The notes under the pieces were generated by a model that saw only the letters and a list, made by a program, of their open reading frames with translations, made no database searches and was not told where the DNA came from. A program made the translations under genes and the position numbers. Positions 56,701-63,982 of a DNA stretch of 64,000 nucleotides are shown here, in pieces (position 1 is the first letter of the stretch; every line of letters starts with the position of its first letter). Source of the stretch: Bacillota bacterium (GTDB lineage Bacteria; Bacillota; Clostridia; Peptostreptococcales; Anaerovoracaceae); NCBI GenBank assembly GCA_017416795.1, contig JAFQBD010000050.1, positions 44,019 through 108,018 of the forward strand. The letters run 5' to 3'.

Positions 56701-58524
56701 GAAGACGGTGAGTTCAGTGCCATTGAATTCGGTTCTATCAGATATGATGAACCGGGTGTTTATGAATATCTGATCACTGAAAATCCAAGCGGACTACCTA
56801 GCGTGACAGATGATACTACACCGGTAAAAGCAACTGTAACAGTTGATTACGATGAAACTACAGGAATAATGTCGGCAGATGTTGAATACGACAAGGATGG
56901 CAAAGATCAGTTCGTATTCGAAAATATCTACAAGGCTGTTCCGATAGAAATTTCAATCGATGCACTCAAGAAAGTAGATGCAAGCGAAGGTAACAGCTAC
57001 GCGATCGAAGATGGTGCATTCAATTTCGAGATCGAACCGGCTGACTTCAATCCGACGTCTGATCCAATCAAGGAACAGTATGTAAGCAACGATGCAGATG
57101 GCAAGATCAGCATCTCAGCAGAATATACGGAAGCAGGCACGTATGTGTACACTTTACATGAAGCTTCCGGTGATCATACAGGTATGGTTTTCGATACATC
57201 TGTATATCGCATAGAAGTTACAGTAACAGATGATGTCGAAACAGGAAAACTGGTTGCTGATGTTGTTGTAACTAAGGATGGCGACGAAGTCGACGAAATC
57301 GTATTCAATAATGAATATATCCCTGAAAAGACTTCAGCTGAGATCCACGGACATAAGCATATAGAAGGTAAGGCCCTTGAAAACGGAGAATTCAGCTTCA
57401 CCATCAAGGCTCTTACTGAAAATGCACCTCTGCCTGCAGAGACTACAGTTAAGAATACAGACACAGGTCTGTTCCAGTTTGGTGCTATAGTCTACGAACA
57501 GGTTGGAACTTACGAATATGAAGTAAGCGAAATCAATGAAGGTAAGGGCGGCTATTCTTATGATGACAGTGCATACAAAGTTACTGTTACTGTGACTGAC
57601 GAAGGCGGTATGCTGGAAGCTGCCGTAGACGGCGTATATACTAATAGTTACGAGCCTGTCATAGTATTCAACAACAGTTACAAACCTGATGATGTTACGG
57701 TAACTATAGGCGGAAACAAAGACTTTGTGAAGAACCTTGACGGTCGTGAAATCAAAGAAGGTGAATTCGAGTTCGCACTGATGGATGGAGAAGCAACTAT
57801 CGACACTGCGAAGAATGATGCAGAAGGATATTTCCAGTTCAATGTAAACTTCACTAAGGAGGGAACTTACAACTACACTGTAGTAGAAAAGAATACAGGA
57901 GTAGCGGGAGTTGAGTACGACACTAATATTTACGGAGTTGTTTTCGAAGTAGTTGACGAAGACGGAAAACTGAAGGTAGAAAGCATCGACTACCTCAAGG
58001 ATAACAGCGAAGCGGATAAGGTTGTCTTTGAAAACACATACATCCCTGCTCCTACACAGATCCAGCTTAGCGCATTGAAGGTTCTGGAAGGCCGCGAGCT
58101 GGCTGATGGAGAATTCACATTCGCGCTTGAAGATGCTGACGGCAAGATGTTGCAGACCGTACAAAATGCTGAGGATGGAACAGTGACATTCGAACCTATC
58201 GAATATGCTGAAACAGGAACCTACACATATAAAATGTACGAAGAAAAGGGCAGCCTCAAGGATGTCGCATATGACGAAACAGTACATGAAATAGTAGTCG
58301 AAGTAACTGACGATCTTAACGGTAATCTGACAGCAACTGTTACCAATGAAAATGCAGTGCCGGTATTCGTAAACACTTATGAACCGGATAATGACTTCGG
58401 AGGAGGAGATGGCAACGGAACCAAGACCGGCGATCCTTCAAACATGCTGCCTCTCATGGCGTTGGCAACATTGTCAATGATCGGGGCGGTAGCATCTCTT
58501 CTCTTCAGAAGGAAGAAGGCATAA
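50731..58524 (+). CDS. Giant VWA-domain adhesin with isopeptide-type repeats
   Basis: The 2597-residue protein has a signal peptide (cleavage near residue 40, after NSYA), a von Willebrand A domain from about 130 with MIDAS residues D139-x-S141-x-S143 ('VLDMSSSM') and 'MSDGEP', two beta domains of about 130 residues (about 883-1142), and eleven repeats of about 115-145 residues (about 1143-2555). Each repeat has a Lys near its start, a Glu in '(Y/F)xIxE' and ends 'FxNxY', as in pilin isopeptide domains; these internal crosslinks make rods resistant to force. The tail reads 'GTKTGDPSNMLP', a hydrophobic span and RRKKA, a sorting signal lacking the usual Pro. It was not matched to a named family as a whole. 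Confidence 0.88.
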   Translation: MKNKLVGHDKFGSRILAYVLTLIMVFTMTPLAGLGNSYAASGGEDTRVADNTTLDGWQEYFGSDDEVFNTRYAGHVWTDKSVTTDDSAFGYAKELADNSGHIAISDDENNLLVSLSAMAASKSITGQDNKPTDTMIVLDMSSSMYNGTSRTTATVKAMIDSVNSTIKKLQELNVNNRVGITIYYGGIDRIQSTAPSYRLLLPLDRYVHSSDKYLRYTSSSGKLQTVGVNTNVKNEKGTAVSGSRSVTDIAGTYTQQGILSAMQQFLKADTKVPDTATVNAGETRVPVIVLMSDGEPTAATHSYTNINANAGMGNNTVSIRNPNETDFVTQLTASYVKEMMDAHYEEKPIFYTLSLGTSLSYDVMDPSDTLDKNFTPSTTISGYWDKLLANNSVKITVKNSATAYGAPTVTKNYAVAKTTVSGKTLSVSEAFPSSKSQQLYVDKAFEAATADDLKDAFANIFTDISLQTHTYPTLVDGDENLDGYISFVDKIGEYMNVTDVKGILLGNHWYSGKEFAKNLSALGTTTDPTALGDELVWSIQQRVGIADAATVRTLLSLAYQYGQLAYNSDGSYSNYVGWYSDAQGNYLGFWQDGVTTTPDGATHTNKSYIYIGETDESLGVSESDMMYTTVRVRHEIATNIESVSFAVPAALIPVVEYDVEYDENDKLTSVTRGGADHPIRLVYEVALDDSINERTLRDAVDHHYIAHNTDSEGYVKFYTNQYEVTGEVGYGRVNTYSYFRPSHQNENYYYQENEPVYIDQNGTKYNSSSAPDPSGTYYREITVYSNNNGSIKEENIYRKLSVAALQTAAAKGDGTWYIPKGNVHVNMDGYTIPKAENKTGTLINANLPYVDVYGHNVSDTDHRFVIGDTLGNNGKVRIKPETGIKLTKVIANADATTNMDEEFEFTVATAASVTGAHNAVKVAADGTETEDTVDFSSGKATVKLKHGESIYITGLAKDLEFTITETEEADFVVSKVVMDDHTIPSTVAKGTLGDGYIADVEFTNVPRGEGALTIAKQVVHPLGSDHKIDKTFEINVAMDGVSVSAGDEFKVERAGSGTEETVKLGGLLGGAKDFNITLQDGETVKILGIPEGTVVTVTEPNPGEGFTASYKENNVDGDGKITVVKEPTIDNVTVVNTYKPEPAKIKIDLSGVKTLVDENGTTIDPENWDNDLKFQFIIQKYVYEDGSWKWVDTENIDTASKTDGNKVDFLTGGRELTFDNVGVYGYQVIEKNHGLTIDGIVYDATMHTFNVIVTDEDMDGKLEAKVESSHGDDNHFVLKNGVWTNDQIDFVNHNNRGETSELIMIKKDLTNESGSTSVSLAGYQFEVFKSNADYTETGDKVLTTPVTDAAGETYVSLTYDYDDAGTHYYKIKEKATGIAGMTDSDKVYNFKVVVTANNDGSVTSEIIEGTNTEFEEFASGAQGVTYDLATFTNRYDPADATVSLDVTKKLEGKTLKADEFTFQITAKTADAPMPADTEVQNSANGDVDFGDITFDEVGTYEYTIQEVHGDASGVEYDDTVYNVVITVTDNAGKLTAAVDVLTIPGTEMVFENRYTPEPTEMGFDGDKELMNKELVGGQFAFTLAECDEAGNIAADGYKQTVTNKADGSFVFDEISYDDEGTYYYVISEEVPDSTQGIVYDNTKYLVTVEVDYDSVAGEYVAAKSISKLGGAEVTEVEFVNEYKAAATTAVVSGFKSLEGWALEDEQFGFNLYESDESWNIGNSLHATRNDAEGNFSFDFGEDYFKEAGTYYYIINETQGSAEGYIYDDKEVGVIVTVTDDMLGYLHASLSYVDLKRDGDNVTETPTAVVIFNNEYKPAPVELPMAVTKELTGRDWFDDDEFNFTLKEGDNGTTQAVADGIVEISDNTAVATKANRIAEFEPITFKEAGVYNFVISEVKGDDDNIAYDSHEVVATVTVTDNGTGKLAAAVTYSGSTEFVNDFTPDHVNITLEGEKVLIGRDLAEGEFTFKLEAVTKDAPMPAVTEVTNIEGEDGEFSAIEFGSIRYDEPGVYEYLITENPSGLPSVTDDTTPVKATVTVDYDETTGIMSADVEYDKDGKDQFVFENIYKAVPIEISIDALKKVDASEGNSYAIEDGAFNFEIEPADFNPTSDPIKEQYVSNDADGKISISAEYTEAGTYVYTLHEASGDHTGMVFDTSVYRIEVTVTDDVETGKLVADVVVTKDGDEVDEIVFNNEYIPEKTSAEIHGHKHIEGKALENGEFSFTIKALTENAPLPAETTVKNTDTGLFQFGAIVYEQVGTYEYEVSEINEGKGGYSYDDSAYKVTVTVTDEGGMLEAAVDGVYTNSYEPVIVFNNSYKPDDVTVTIGGNKDFVKNLDGREIKEGEFEFALMDGEATIDTAKNDAEGYFQFNVNFTKEGTYNYTVVEKNTGVAGVEYDTNIYGVVFEVVDEDGKLKVESIDYLKDNSEADKVVFENTYIPAPTQIQLSALKVLEGRELADGEFTFALEDADGKMLQTVQNAEDGTVTFEPIEYAETGTYTYKMYEEKGSLKDVAYDETVHEIVVEVTDDLNGNLTATVTNENAVPVFVNTYEPDNDFGGGDGNGTKTGDPSNMLPLMALATLSMIGAVASLLFRRKKA

Positions 58525-58566
58525 TGCGAAAGCGCGCTTTGCGAAAAAAGAATAATTATAAGACAG

Positions 58567-58597
58567 GAGGTTTGATTTGAAAATCAGACCTCTTGTT
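58567..58597 (+). terminator. Terminator after the giant adhesin
   Basis: GAGGTTTGATTT (58567-58578) pairs with AAATCAGACCTC (58581-58592), with one wobble, followed by TTGTTT. The rest of the gap to 58735 holds a TATAAT at 58633-58638 without a clear -35. Confidence 0.65.
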
Positions 58598-58735
58598 TCA
58601 CATTGATAAGGATTTATAGAGTATGTGACATGTATAATTTGAAATACCGTGTCAAATAATGAAGAACGACTCTTACCCCTCGCATGTATCTGATGAGGTA
58701 TAGTGAAAACACTACAGATAAAGGGGGGTGATTGG

Positions 58736-60229
58736 ATGACAATCAGGAAGTGTCGTTTCATGCGTGGGATCACAATAGCCGCGCTGGCGTGCTGCATGAT
58801 ATCAGTATTAGCGGTGGTGTCTTTTGCAGAAGAGACAGAGGAGATGACCGTAGAAACGGAGCCTTTGGAAACAGAAACGATGATCCAGGTGGAACCGGAA
58901 GCCGTAGCTTGTGAAGAGCAGGAACCGGTCGCTTCTGAAGAAGCGACACCGGAAGAAGAGTTAAAAGATCAAGGTGTGGCAGAAGTCAACGAGGCCTATG
59001 ACTACATGGTAGAAACCGGCGGTGACAGCGTAGGTGCCTCTGCAGGCATATCATACGGCGGCTGGGCTTCTCTGGGGTCTAAACTATCTTATATGAAGTT
59101 TCCGGAGGGGACAGCAGGACCTGATGGCGAAGACGGGGTTTGGTGCTACTGCATCGATATATCCACTGATACTAAGGACGGACACAAGTATTCGATGACA
59201 ACACTGGATGCGGCCGGATATTATGAAAAGGAAGCGGGAGATAAAATAAGGAACATCCTGCTGAACTCTTATCCTAATATGACCATTGAAGAAATGATCG
59301 CAAAATACGGTCTGGAGGATTTGATGGAAGAGGAAGCTTTTATGGCTACTCAATGGGTGCTATGGTATTATTCGAACCCTGATGGTCTCGTTGATGCCGG
59401 AGGCGGCAGCTATTATCCGGCAGAGCTTTATAAACCATCGGAGTACCCGAGAGAAACTATATCCATGTGGTATGACGATGAGAACGGAACCGAAGCATAT
59501 AAGAAATCGGTAAACGTCGTCAAACTGGCAAAAGCTTTGGATGAACTTGCGCCGGCGGGGGCGTACGAGATCGAACCGGCAAACATCGTACTAGAGAAGA
59601 CAGTGTACGATGATAGAGTGGTTTTTGATTACGGCAATACCAAAGGTCTAGAATCTTTAGAGAATATCAGGATAAACGTTAGAGACGGAAAAGGTAGAGA
59701 AGTGCCTTTTGCACTTAAAGGAAATAAGATAACAGTGATGGCTAAAGATCTTTCGATGGAAGAAGATGCTGCGGAGCTGACAGTAACGCTGGAAGCAGAA
59801 CAAGTTCTTTCAAAAGATGCGTATTTCTTCTCTCCGGAAGGAGGACGCGATGCTTCACAGAGCAGGGTAGCTGTGTATGAAGGAAAAACTCCTGTTGCAA
59901 AATCCGAGGTGTTTACTTTAACGAAAACCGAGTTCGAAGAAGCGGAAGAATATCCGAATCGACCTGAGGACCCATATGATCCTACAGTGCCAAGCGAGCC
60001 GGATGAGCCGACAGAACAGCCCGAAGCGGAGGAGATAATAACACCGGAAAACCCGACAGAGGCTGGAACTTTAGAAGAGATGAACGTGCAGACGAGCGGA
60101 TCAAGTATCGAAAGCATGCATGAGCCTGAGACGGGAGACGGGTTTGATGCTATTTTAATTATGATGCTGATGATGTTGGCATTGGCGGGAATAATAGCTT
60201 CTATTCGCCTCTTAAGTAAACATGTCTAA
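58736..60229 (+). CDS. Thioester-domain surface adhesin with sortase signal
   Basis: The 497-residue protein has a signal peptide (cleavage near VSFA, residue about 33), an acidic linker, and a thioester-type domain from about 105. Cys139 in 'WCYCID' and Gln206 in 'ATQWVLW' are placed to form the internal Cys-Gln thioester known from Gram-positive adhesins, which can bond covalently to host proteins. A beta domain follows (about 285-390), then a Pro/Glu/Thr-rich spacer. The end, 'EPETGD', a hydrophobic span and KHV, is a sortase signal. The start at 58736 has GGGGGGTG upstream; a GTG at 58703 is less likely. Confidence 0.85.
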   Translation: MTIRKCRFMRGITIAALACCMISVLAVVSFAEETEEMTVETEPLETETMIQVEPEAVACEEQEPVASEEATPEEELKDQGVAEVNEAYDYMVETGGDSVGASAGISYGGWASLGSKLSYMKFPEGTAGPDGEDGVWCYCIDISTDTKDGHKYSMTTLDAAGYYEKEAGDKIRNILLNSYPNMTIEEMIAKYGLEDLMEEEAFMATQWVLWYYSNPDGLVDAGGGSYYPAELYKPSEYPRETISMWYDDENGTEAYKKSVNVVKLAKALDELAPAGAYEIEPANIVLEKTVYDDRVVFDYGNTKGLESLENIRINVRDGKGREVPFALKGNKITVMAKDLSMEEDAAELTVTLEAEQVLSKDAYFFSPEGGRDASQSRVAVYEGKTPVAKSEVFTLTKTEFEEAEEYPNRPEDPYDPTVPSEPDEPTEQPEAEEIITPENPTEAGTLEEMNVQTSGSSIESMHEPETGDGFDAILIMMLMMLALAGIIASIRLLSKHV

Positions 60230-60695
60230 CATAGAGCTGGCATGCGAATGAATTGCAGACATGCCAGAAGAGATCTCGGGGATCGTTGCTGGTTTCGAAT
60301 TTCGGCATTGAAGTTCCCTCGAAAGCATGTTGTACCGCTTGTTCGATCATTTCACAGAATTGATCGTATGAGAACTCGGCGTCTTTGAAGTCGATCCCCA
60401 GCTGGATCAGTCTTGATATTTCCTCTATGGTATATACAGGTTTCATGAGAGCTATTACAACAAGGCAGGCTATAGTTAGTCTGCCGTATTTTTTATTTTC
60501 GGGAGCAGGGATATATTTAAGTTTAACATAGTTGTTTATCATGGTTCTTGTCAGGACCTTGCCGCCGTCAGGTGCCAGGTAGTCGCCCAGCCATTCATCC
60601 AGCAGGGACAGTACCTGTTCCAGATACTGATCTACTGAGGGCAGCTCGTTCCATCTTGGTAATTTGAACTGTTCGAGTGTCTTAGCATTCTTCAT
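60201..60695 (-). CDS. DUF1836 family protein, probable DNA-binding regulator
   Basis: The 164-residue protein matches DUF1836: a central 'LTRTMINNYVKLKYIPAPENKKYGRLTIACLVVI' region (quoted in part: T-x-MINNYVK, YGR) looks like a MerR-type winged helix followed by 'YTIEEISRLIQ'. Such proteins are annotated only by domain number. The 3' end overlaps the convergent adhesin gene by 29 bases. It is divergent from the acyl-CoA synthetase gene, with promoters back to back. GGAGT precedes the ATG. Confidence 0.8.
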   Translation of the reverse strand: MKNAKTLEQFKLPRWNELPSVDQYLEQVLSLLDEWLGDYLAPDGGKVLTRTMINNYVKLKYIPAPENKKYGRLTIACLVVIALMKPVYTIEEISRLIQLGIDFKDAEFSYDQFCEMIEQAVQHAFEGTSMPKFETSNDPRDLFWHVCNSFACQLYVRHVYLRGE

Positions 60696-60756
60696 ATATG
60701 TTACTCCTTATAAGGTGATCGTCGCGCTAGAGTACTATGATTTAAAGTCTATAGCA

Positions 60757-60818
60757 ACAATAACACAAGAGGAAAAACGTGTCAACCAGTTGACAAAGTT
60801 ATTATAATCATGTAACAT
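60757..60818. promoter_or_regulatory. Divergent promoters sharing a palindrome that contains both -35 boxes
   Basis: The minus-strand promoter is TTGACA (60780-60785) and TATTGT (60757-60762), spacing 17. The plus-strand promoter is TTGACA (60790-60795) and TAACAT (60813-60818), spacing 17. The two -35 boxes are the ends of a palindrome, TGTCAAC-CA-GTTGACA (60780-60795). A protein bound there, perhaps the DUF1836 product, would control both directions. Confidence 0.75.
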
Positions 60819-60835
60819 AGTTTCGATAACTAGAT

Positions 60836-60866
60836 AGGCGTGCAGCAAACAACTCAACGCACGCCT
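60836..60866 (+). other. 5'-leader hairpin of the acyl-CoA synthetase gene
   Basis: AGGCGTGC (60836-60843) pairs with GCACGCCT (60859-60866), 25 bases before the start codon. No T-run follows, so it is more likely a stability or control element than a terminator. Confidence 0.65.
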
Positions 60867-60890
60867 CAAATATGAAATAGAGGAGATAAC

Positions 60891-62690
60891 ATGAAGGATA
60901 TAAAACAACTGACACCCGTATATAAGAATGATACTTATAGAGATTTTCGAGACTTATTGAATAAGTCGGCAGAAAAGTACGGCACCGGCGATGCATTTAT
61001 AATCAAGCATAAGAAAGGAAGAAAAGAAATTTCTTATGAGCATATTTCGTTTAATAGATTTCGTGATGATGTGAATGCACTGGGGCAGGGGCTCCTTGAT
61101 GAATTCGGAGTTGGCAAGAGATATGCCATCATAGGAAAGAATCGTTATGAATGGCTGCTTTCATATTTTGCAGTACTTGGCGGACTTGGTATCTGCATAC
61201 CTCTCGATAAGGGCTTGCCGTATGAAGAACTGGAATCATCGCTGGCACGAAGTTATGCAGATGTGCTGATCTATGACCCTGCGCATCAGGAGCAGGTGGA
61301 CAAGCTAAAAGCAGAAGGGAAGATAGATGTCTCTGCATATATCTGTATGGACGAAGCGAACGAAGCACTTTGCATAAAAGATATTATCGCTGATGGCCGC
61401 GAAAGGCTGACTGCCGGAGGCGAAGACGCGGCTGAAGCCGTAGCTGAAGCAGTGAGATACCCCGACCTTTGCGTAGACCCTGAAAAAATAGATATCCTGC
61501 TCTTTACATCAGGAACTACGTCTATGGCAAAAGCTGTTATGCTGTGTCAGCGAAATATCATGTCGAACCTGGAAGCCATCGAGAAGGTCATAGAAATCGT
61601 GCCGACTGACGTGAGCATGGCATTCCTGCCGTATCACCACACTTTCGGAGCGACAGGGCAGTTCGCGATGATCGCAGGGGGAGCGGCATCTACATATTGC
61701 GATGGGCTGAAATATTTGCAGAAGAATCTGGTTGAATATAAGGTTTCTGTTTTCTTCTGTGTGCCGCTGCTGATCGAATCGGTTTATAAGAAAGTGATGG
61801 CAACAGTCAAGAAAGAGGGCAAAGAGAAAAAGGTCGCATTTGGGATGAAGCTGACTAAGATGCTGATGAAATTTGGCATCGATGTTAGGCGAAAGATATT
61901 CGGCGAGATCCTTGAGAAGCTGGGAGGCAACATCAGGCTGGTAGTCAGCGGTGCATCTGCCATCGATCCTGAGGCGCTGGCCGGATTCAAAGCGTTTGGT
62001 ATAGAGGCGATACAGGGATACGGCATGACAGAATCATCGCCTGTTATCTGCGCTGAGAATATATATGAAAACAAGATCGGATCCATCGGTCGTCCGCTGC
62101 CGGGAATCGATGTGGAGATTTTCGAACCGAATGAAGAGGGGATCGGGGAATTGGTCGCTCGCGGGCCGAATGTGATGGCGGGGTATTTTGAGAATGAAGA
62201 AGAGACTGCTAAGACACTGTCCGGCGGCTGGCTCCATACGGGAGACCTGGCGTACGTAGACAAGGATGGATATATATTTATCTGCGGTCGTAAGAAAAAT
62301 GTCATCGTGCTCAAGAACGGTAAGAATGTTTATCCGGAAGAGCTGGAAGTGCTGATCAGTAACCTGCCGTATGTTGAGGAATGTATGGTCTTCGGACAGC
62401 CACGTAATCACGACGGCGACCATAAAGACCTGGCGATCTGTGCGAAGATCGTGTATAAGACGGATTGGATGAGAGAGAACCTCGGTCAGGAAGCTGGCGT
62501 TTCAGGCTCCGGCGGAGAGACAGATCTCAATGCGACGAAGATCGAAGCCTATGTGAAGGCTGATATCGATAAGATAAACGAAACGTTGCCGACATATAAG
62601 CAGATGCTGCGTGTCATCGTAACAGATCAGGAAATGATCAAGACGACTACAGGCAAAGTCAAGAGATATGAAGAAGCGAAGAAGATGTAA
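60891..62690 (+). CDS. Long-chain acyl-CoA synthetase-like AMP-forming ligase
   Basis: The 599-residue protein has 'ILLFTSGTTSMAKAVML' (AMP-binding loop), 'AIQGYGMTESSPVIC', 'GWLHTGDLAYVDKDGYIFICGR' and 'NGKNVYPEELE', in the order of FadD-type ligases, with the late Lys in 'TTTGKVKRY'. It activates fatty acids to acyl-CoA through acyl-AMP. There is no membrane span. AGAGGAGATAAC precedes the start. The chain length is not predictable. A regulator (DUF1836) is divergent from it. Confidence 0.92.
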   Translation: MKDIKQLTPVYKNDTYRDFRDLLNKSAEKYGTGDAFIIKHKKGRKEISYEHISFNRFRDDVNALGQGLLDEFGVGKRYAIIGKNRYEWLLSYFAVLGGLGICIPLDKGLPYEELESSLARSYADVLIYDPAHQEQVDKLKAEGKIDVSAYICMDEANEALCIKDIIADGRERLTAGGEDAAEAVAEAVRYPDLCVDPEKIDILLFTSGTTSMAKAVMLCQRNIMSNLEAIEKVIEIVPTDVSMAFLPYHHTFGATGQFAMIAGGAASTYCDGLKYLQKNLVEYKVSVFFCVPLLIESVYKKVMATVKKEGKEKKVAFGMKLTKMLMKFGIDVRRKIFGEILEKLGGNIRLVVSGASAIDPEALAGFKAFGIEAIQGYGMTESSPVICAENIYENKIGSIGRPLPGIDVEIFEPNEEGIGELVARGPNVMAGYFENEEETAKTLSGGWLHTGDLAYVDKDGYIFICGRKKNVIVLKNGKNVYPEELEVLISNLPYVEECMVFGQPRNHDGDHKDLAICAKIVYKTDWMRENLGQEAGVSGSGGETDLNATKIEAYVKADIDKINETLPTYKQMLRVIVTDQEMIKTTTGKVKRYEEAKKM

Positions 62691-62696
62691 ATATTA

Positions 62697-62727
62697 AAAA
62701 GGTCGAATCATAGTGATTCGACCTTTT
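62697..62727. terminator. Bidirectional terminator between convergent genes
   Basis: AAAAGGTCGAATCA (62697-62710) pairs perfectly with TGATTCGACCTTTT (62714-62727) around TAG. The stop codon of the MFS gene (62708-62710) lies inside the stem. Confidence 0.92.
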
Positions 62728-63982
62728 CAGTATCGATTTCAACCAGTTCCGCATCTGACAGCAACAGTGATAGTATGAACGAGAATGCACACACAGCGCA
62801 GACCGCCACGAAAGTAGCTGTCAATCCGTATGTATCACCGATCTTGCCGAGGATCGGTGTGAAGATGCCACCGACACTGACGATCAGCCCCAGCGTGATA
62901 CCGGACGCGAAGCCGATATGATTAGGCAGGTAGCGCTGTCCCATCAGGACCAGCGGGCTGTAGCCGATGTTGAGACCAGCACCCATCGGGATCAGCATCA
63001 GGAGACACAGCCAGAAGCTGCCGGATACCGTGAATATTATTATTGACGGAAGGAGTATCGCGAATGACAGCCAAACCGTCTTGCGATGTCCGAAATTGTC
63101 AGCAAGCTTACCGCCGAACAATGCCGCCAGCGCAGAAACTGCGTAATAGAAACTCAGCGACATATTACCGATAGATTCAGTCTGTCCCATATTATCCACG
63201 AGGTAAAGGACAAGGAATGTTCCGATGCCGGTATAAACGATGGATCTGAAGCAGATCAGAACACCGAGCTTAGCAAATGCGCCCCAGCGGTCTTTGTATC
63301 TTGGTGTGGAAAGTGCAGGGCTGTCGCCCGCAGCGGAGGTTTCCGTCGCAGAGGACTCTGCATCGGAGGTTTCTGCCGCAGAGATTCTTGATGCGGAGAT
63401 TCCGGGCGCAGAGGCATCTGCCGAGCTCTGCAGCTTCGGTGCCTTAGGAGGCTTCGGAAAGAACTTTGTCGACAGCACTCCGAAGATAGCTGCAGGTACA
63501 AAGAAAATCAAAGTTCCTTTGAGACCGAATACGGTGATAGAGCCTGTAGCCAGCAAAGGGCCCAGCGTGAATCCCAGATTGCCTCCGAACGAGAATATCC
63601 CGAGAGAGAATCCTATATTATCCTCATCTGCGTATCTGTTGACAAGTTGTGCAGCCTGAGGGTGGAAGAGGGCAGAGCCTACACCACTGACAAGAACTGC
63701 GATGCATAGCCCGGTAAAGTTTGATAAAACTCCCGTCAACGCCATGCCGCCGCCTGCCAGGATGACTCCGTATACCATGATGCGAGGGTTATCGATCTTG
63801 TCGGCAAGGTGACCGAAGACCGGCTGGATCACGGAAGCCACGATGTTGGCGACCATGACCAGCATGGCTGCTGTTGTATAGTCAAAATGATATGCCGCGA
63901 TAAGAAATGGCAATATCGCGGAAAGGGCACCGTGCGCGATGTCCGAACACAGGTGCCCAAATGATAATACATAGTGTTTCAT
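62708..63982 (-). CDS. MFS transporter, fosmidomycin-resistance (Fsr) type
   Basis: The 424-residue protein has twelve likely membrane helices with 'FGHLADKIDNPRIMV' between helices 2 and 3 (the MFS loop), and 'GSALFHPQAAQLV', typical of Fsr-like efflux pumps. The central cytoplasmic loop (about 180-230) is unusually long and holds a degenerate S-A-x-x-x repeat. The substrate is unknown. It is convergent with the acyl-CoA synthetase gene, and its upstream region runs off the window. Confidence 0.88.
   Translation of the reverse strand: MKHYVLSFGHLCSDIAHGALSAILPFLIAAYHFDYTTAAMLVMVANIVASVIQPVFGHLADKIDNPRIMVYGVILAGGGMALTGVLSNFTGLCIAVLVSGVGSALFHPQAAQLVNRYADEDNIGFSLGIFSFGGNLGFTLGPLLATGSITVFGLKGTLIFFVPAAIFGVLSTKFFPKPPKAPKLQSSADASAPGISASRISAAETSDAESSATETSAAGDSPALSTPRYKDRWGAFAKLGVLICFRSIVYTGIGTFLVLYLVDNMGQTESIGNMSLSFYYAVSALAALFGGKLADNFGHRKTVWLSFAILLPSIIIFTVSGSFWLCLLMLIPMGAGLNIGYSPLVLMGQRYLPNHIGFASGITLGLIVSVGGIFTPILGKIGDTYGLTATFVAVCAVCAFSFILSLLLSDAELVEIDTEKVESL
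63308..63427. repeat. Degenerate 15-base tandem repeat in the MFS gene
   Basis: About eight 15-base units encode residues 186-225 as pentads such as SAPGI, SASRI, SAAET, SDAES, SATET and SAAGD. Copy number could vary between strains by slippage, in frame, since the unit is a multiple of three. Confidence 0.8.

Noticed and set aside
57334..58287. Long open frame on the minus strand opposite the giant adhesin (about 317 residues), with others at 53683-54255 and 53143-53568
   Set aside because: They are antisense to a clear, domain-rich coding sequence, have Cys/Phe/Ser-rich composition without recognisable motifs, and lack ribosome-binding sites. They arise from the codon bias of the repeats.
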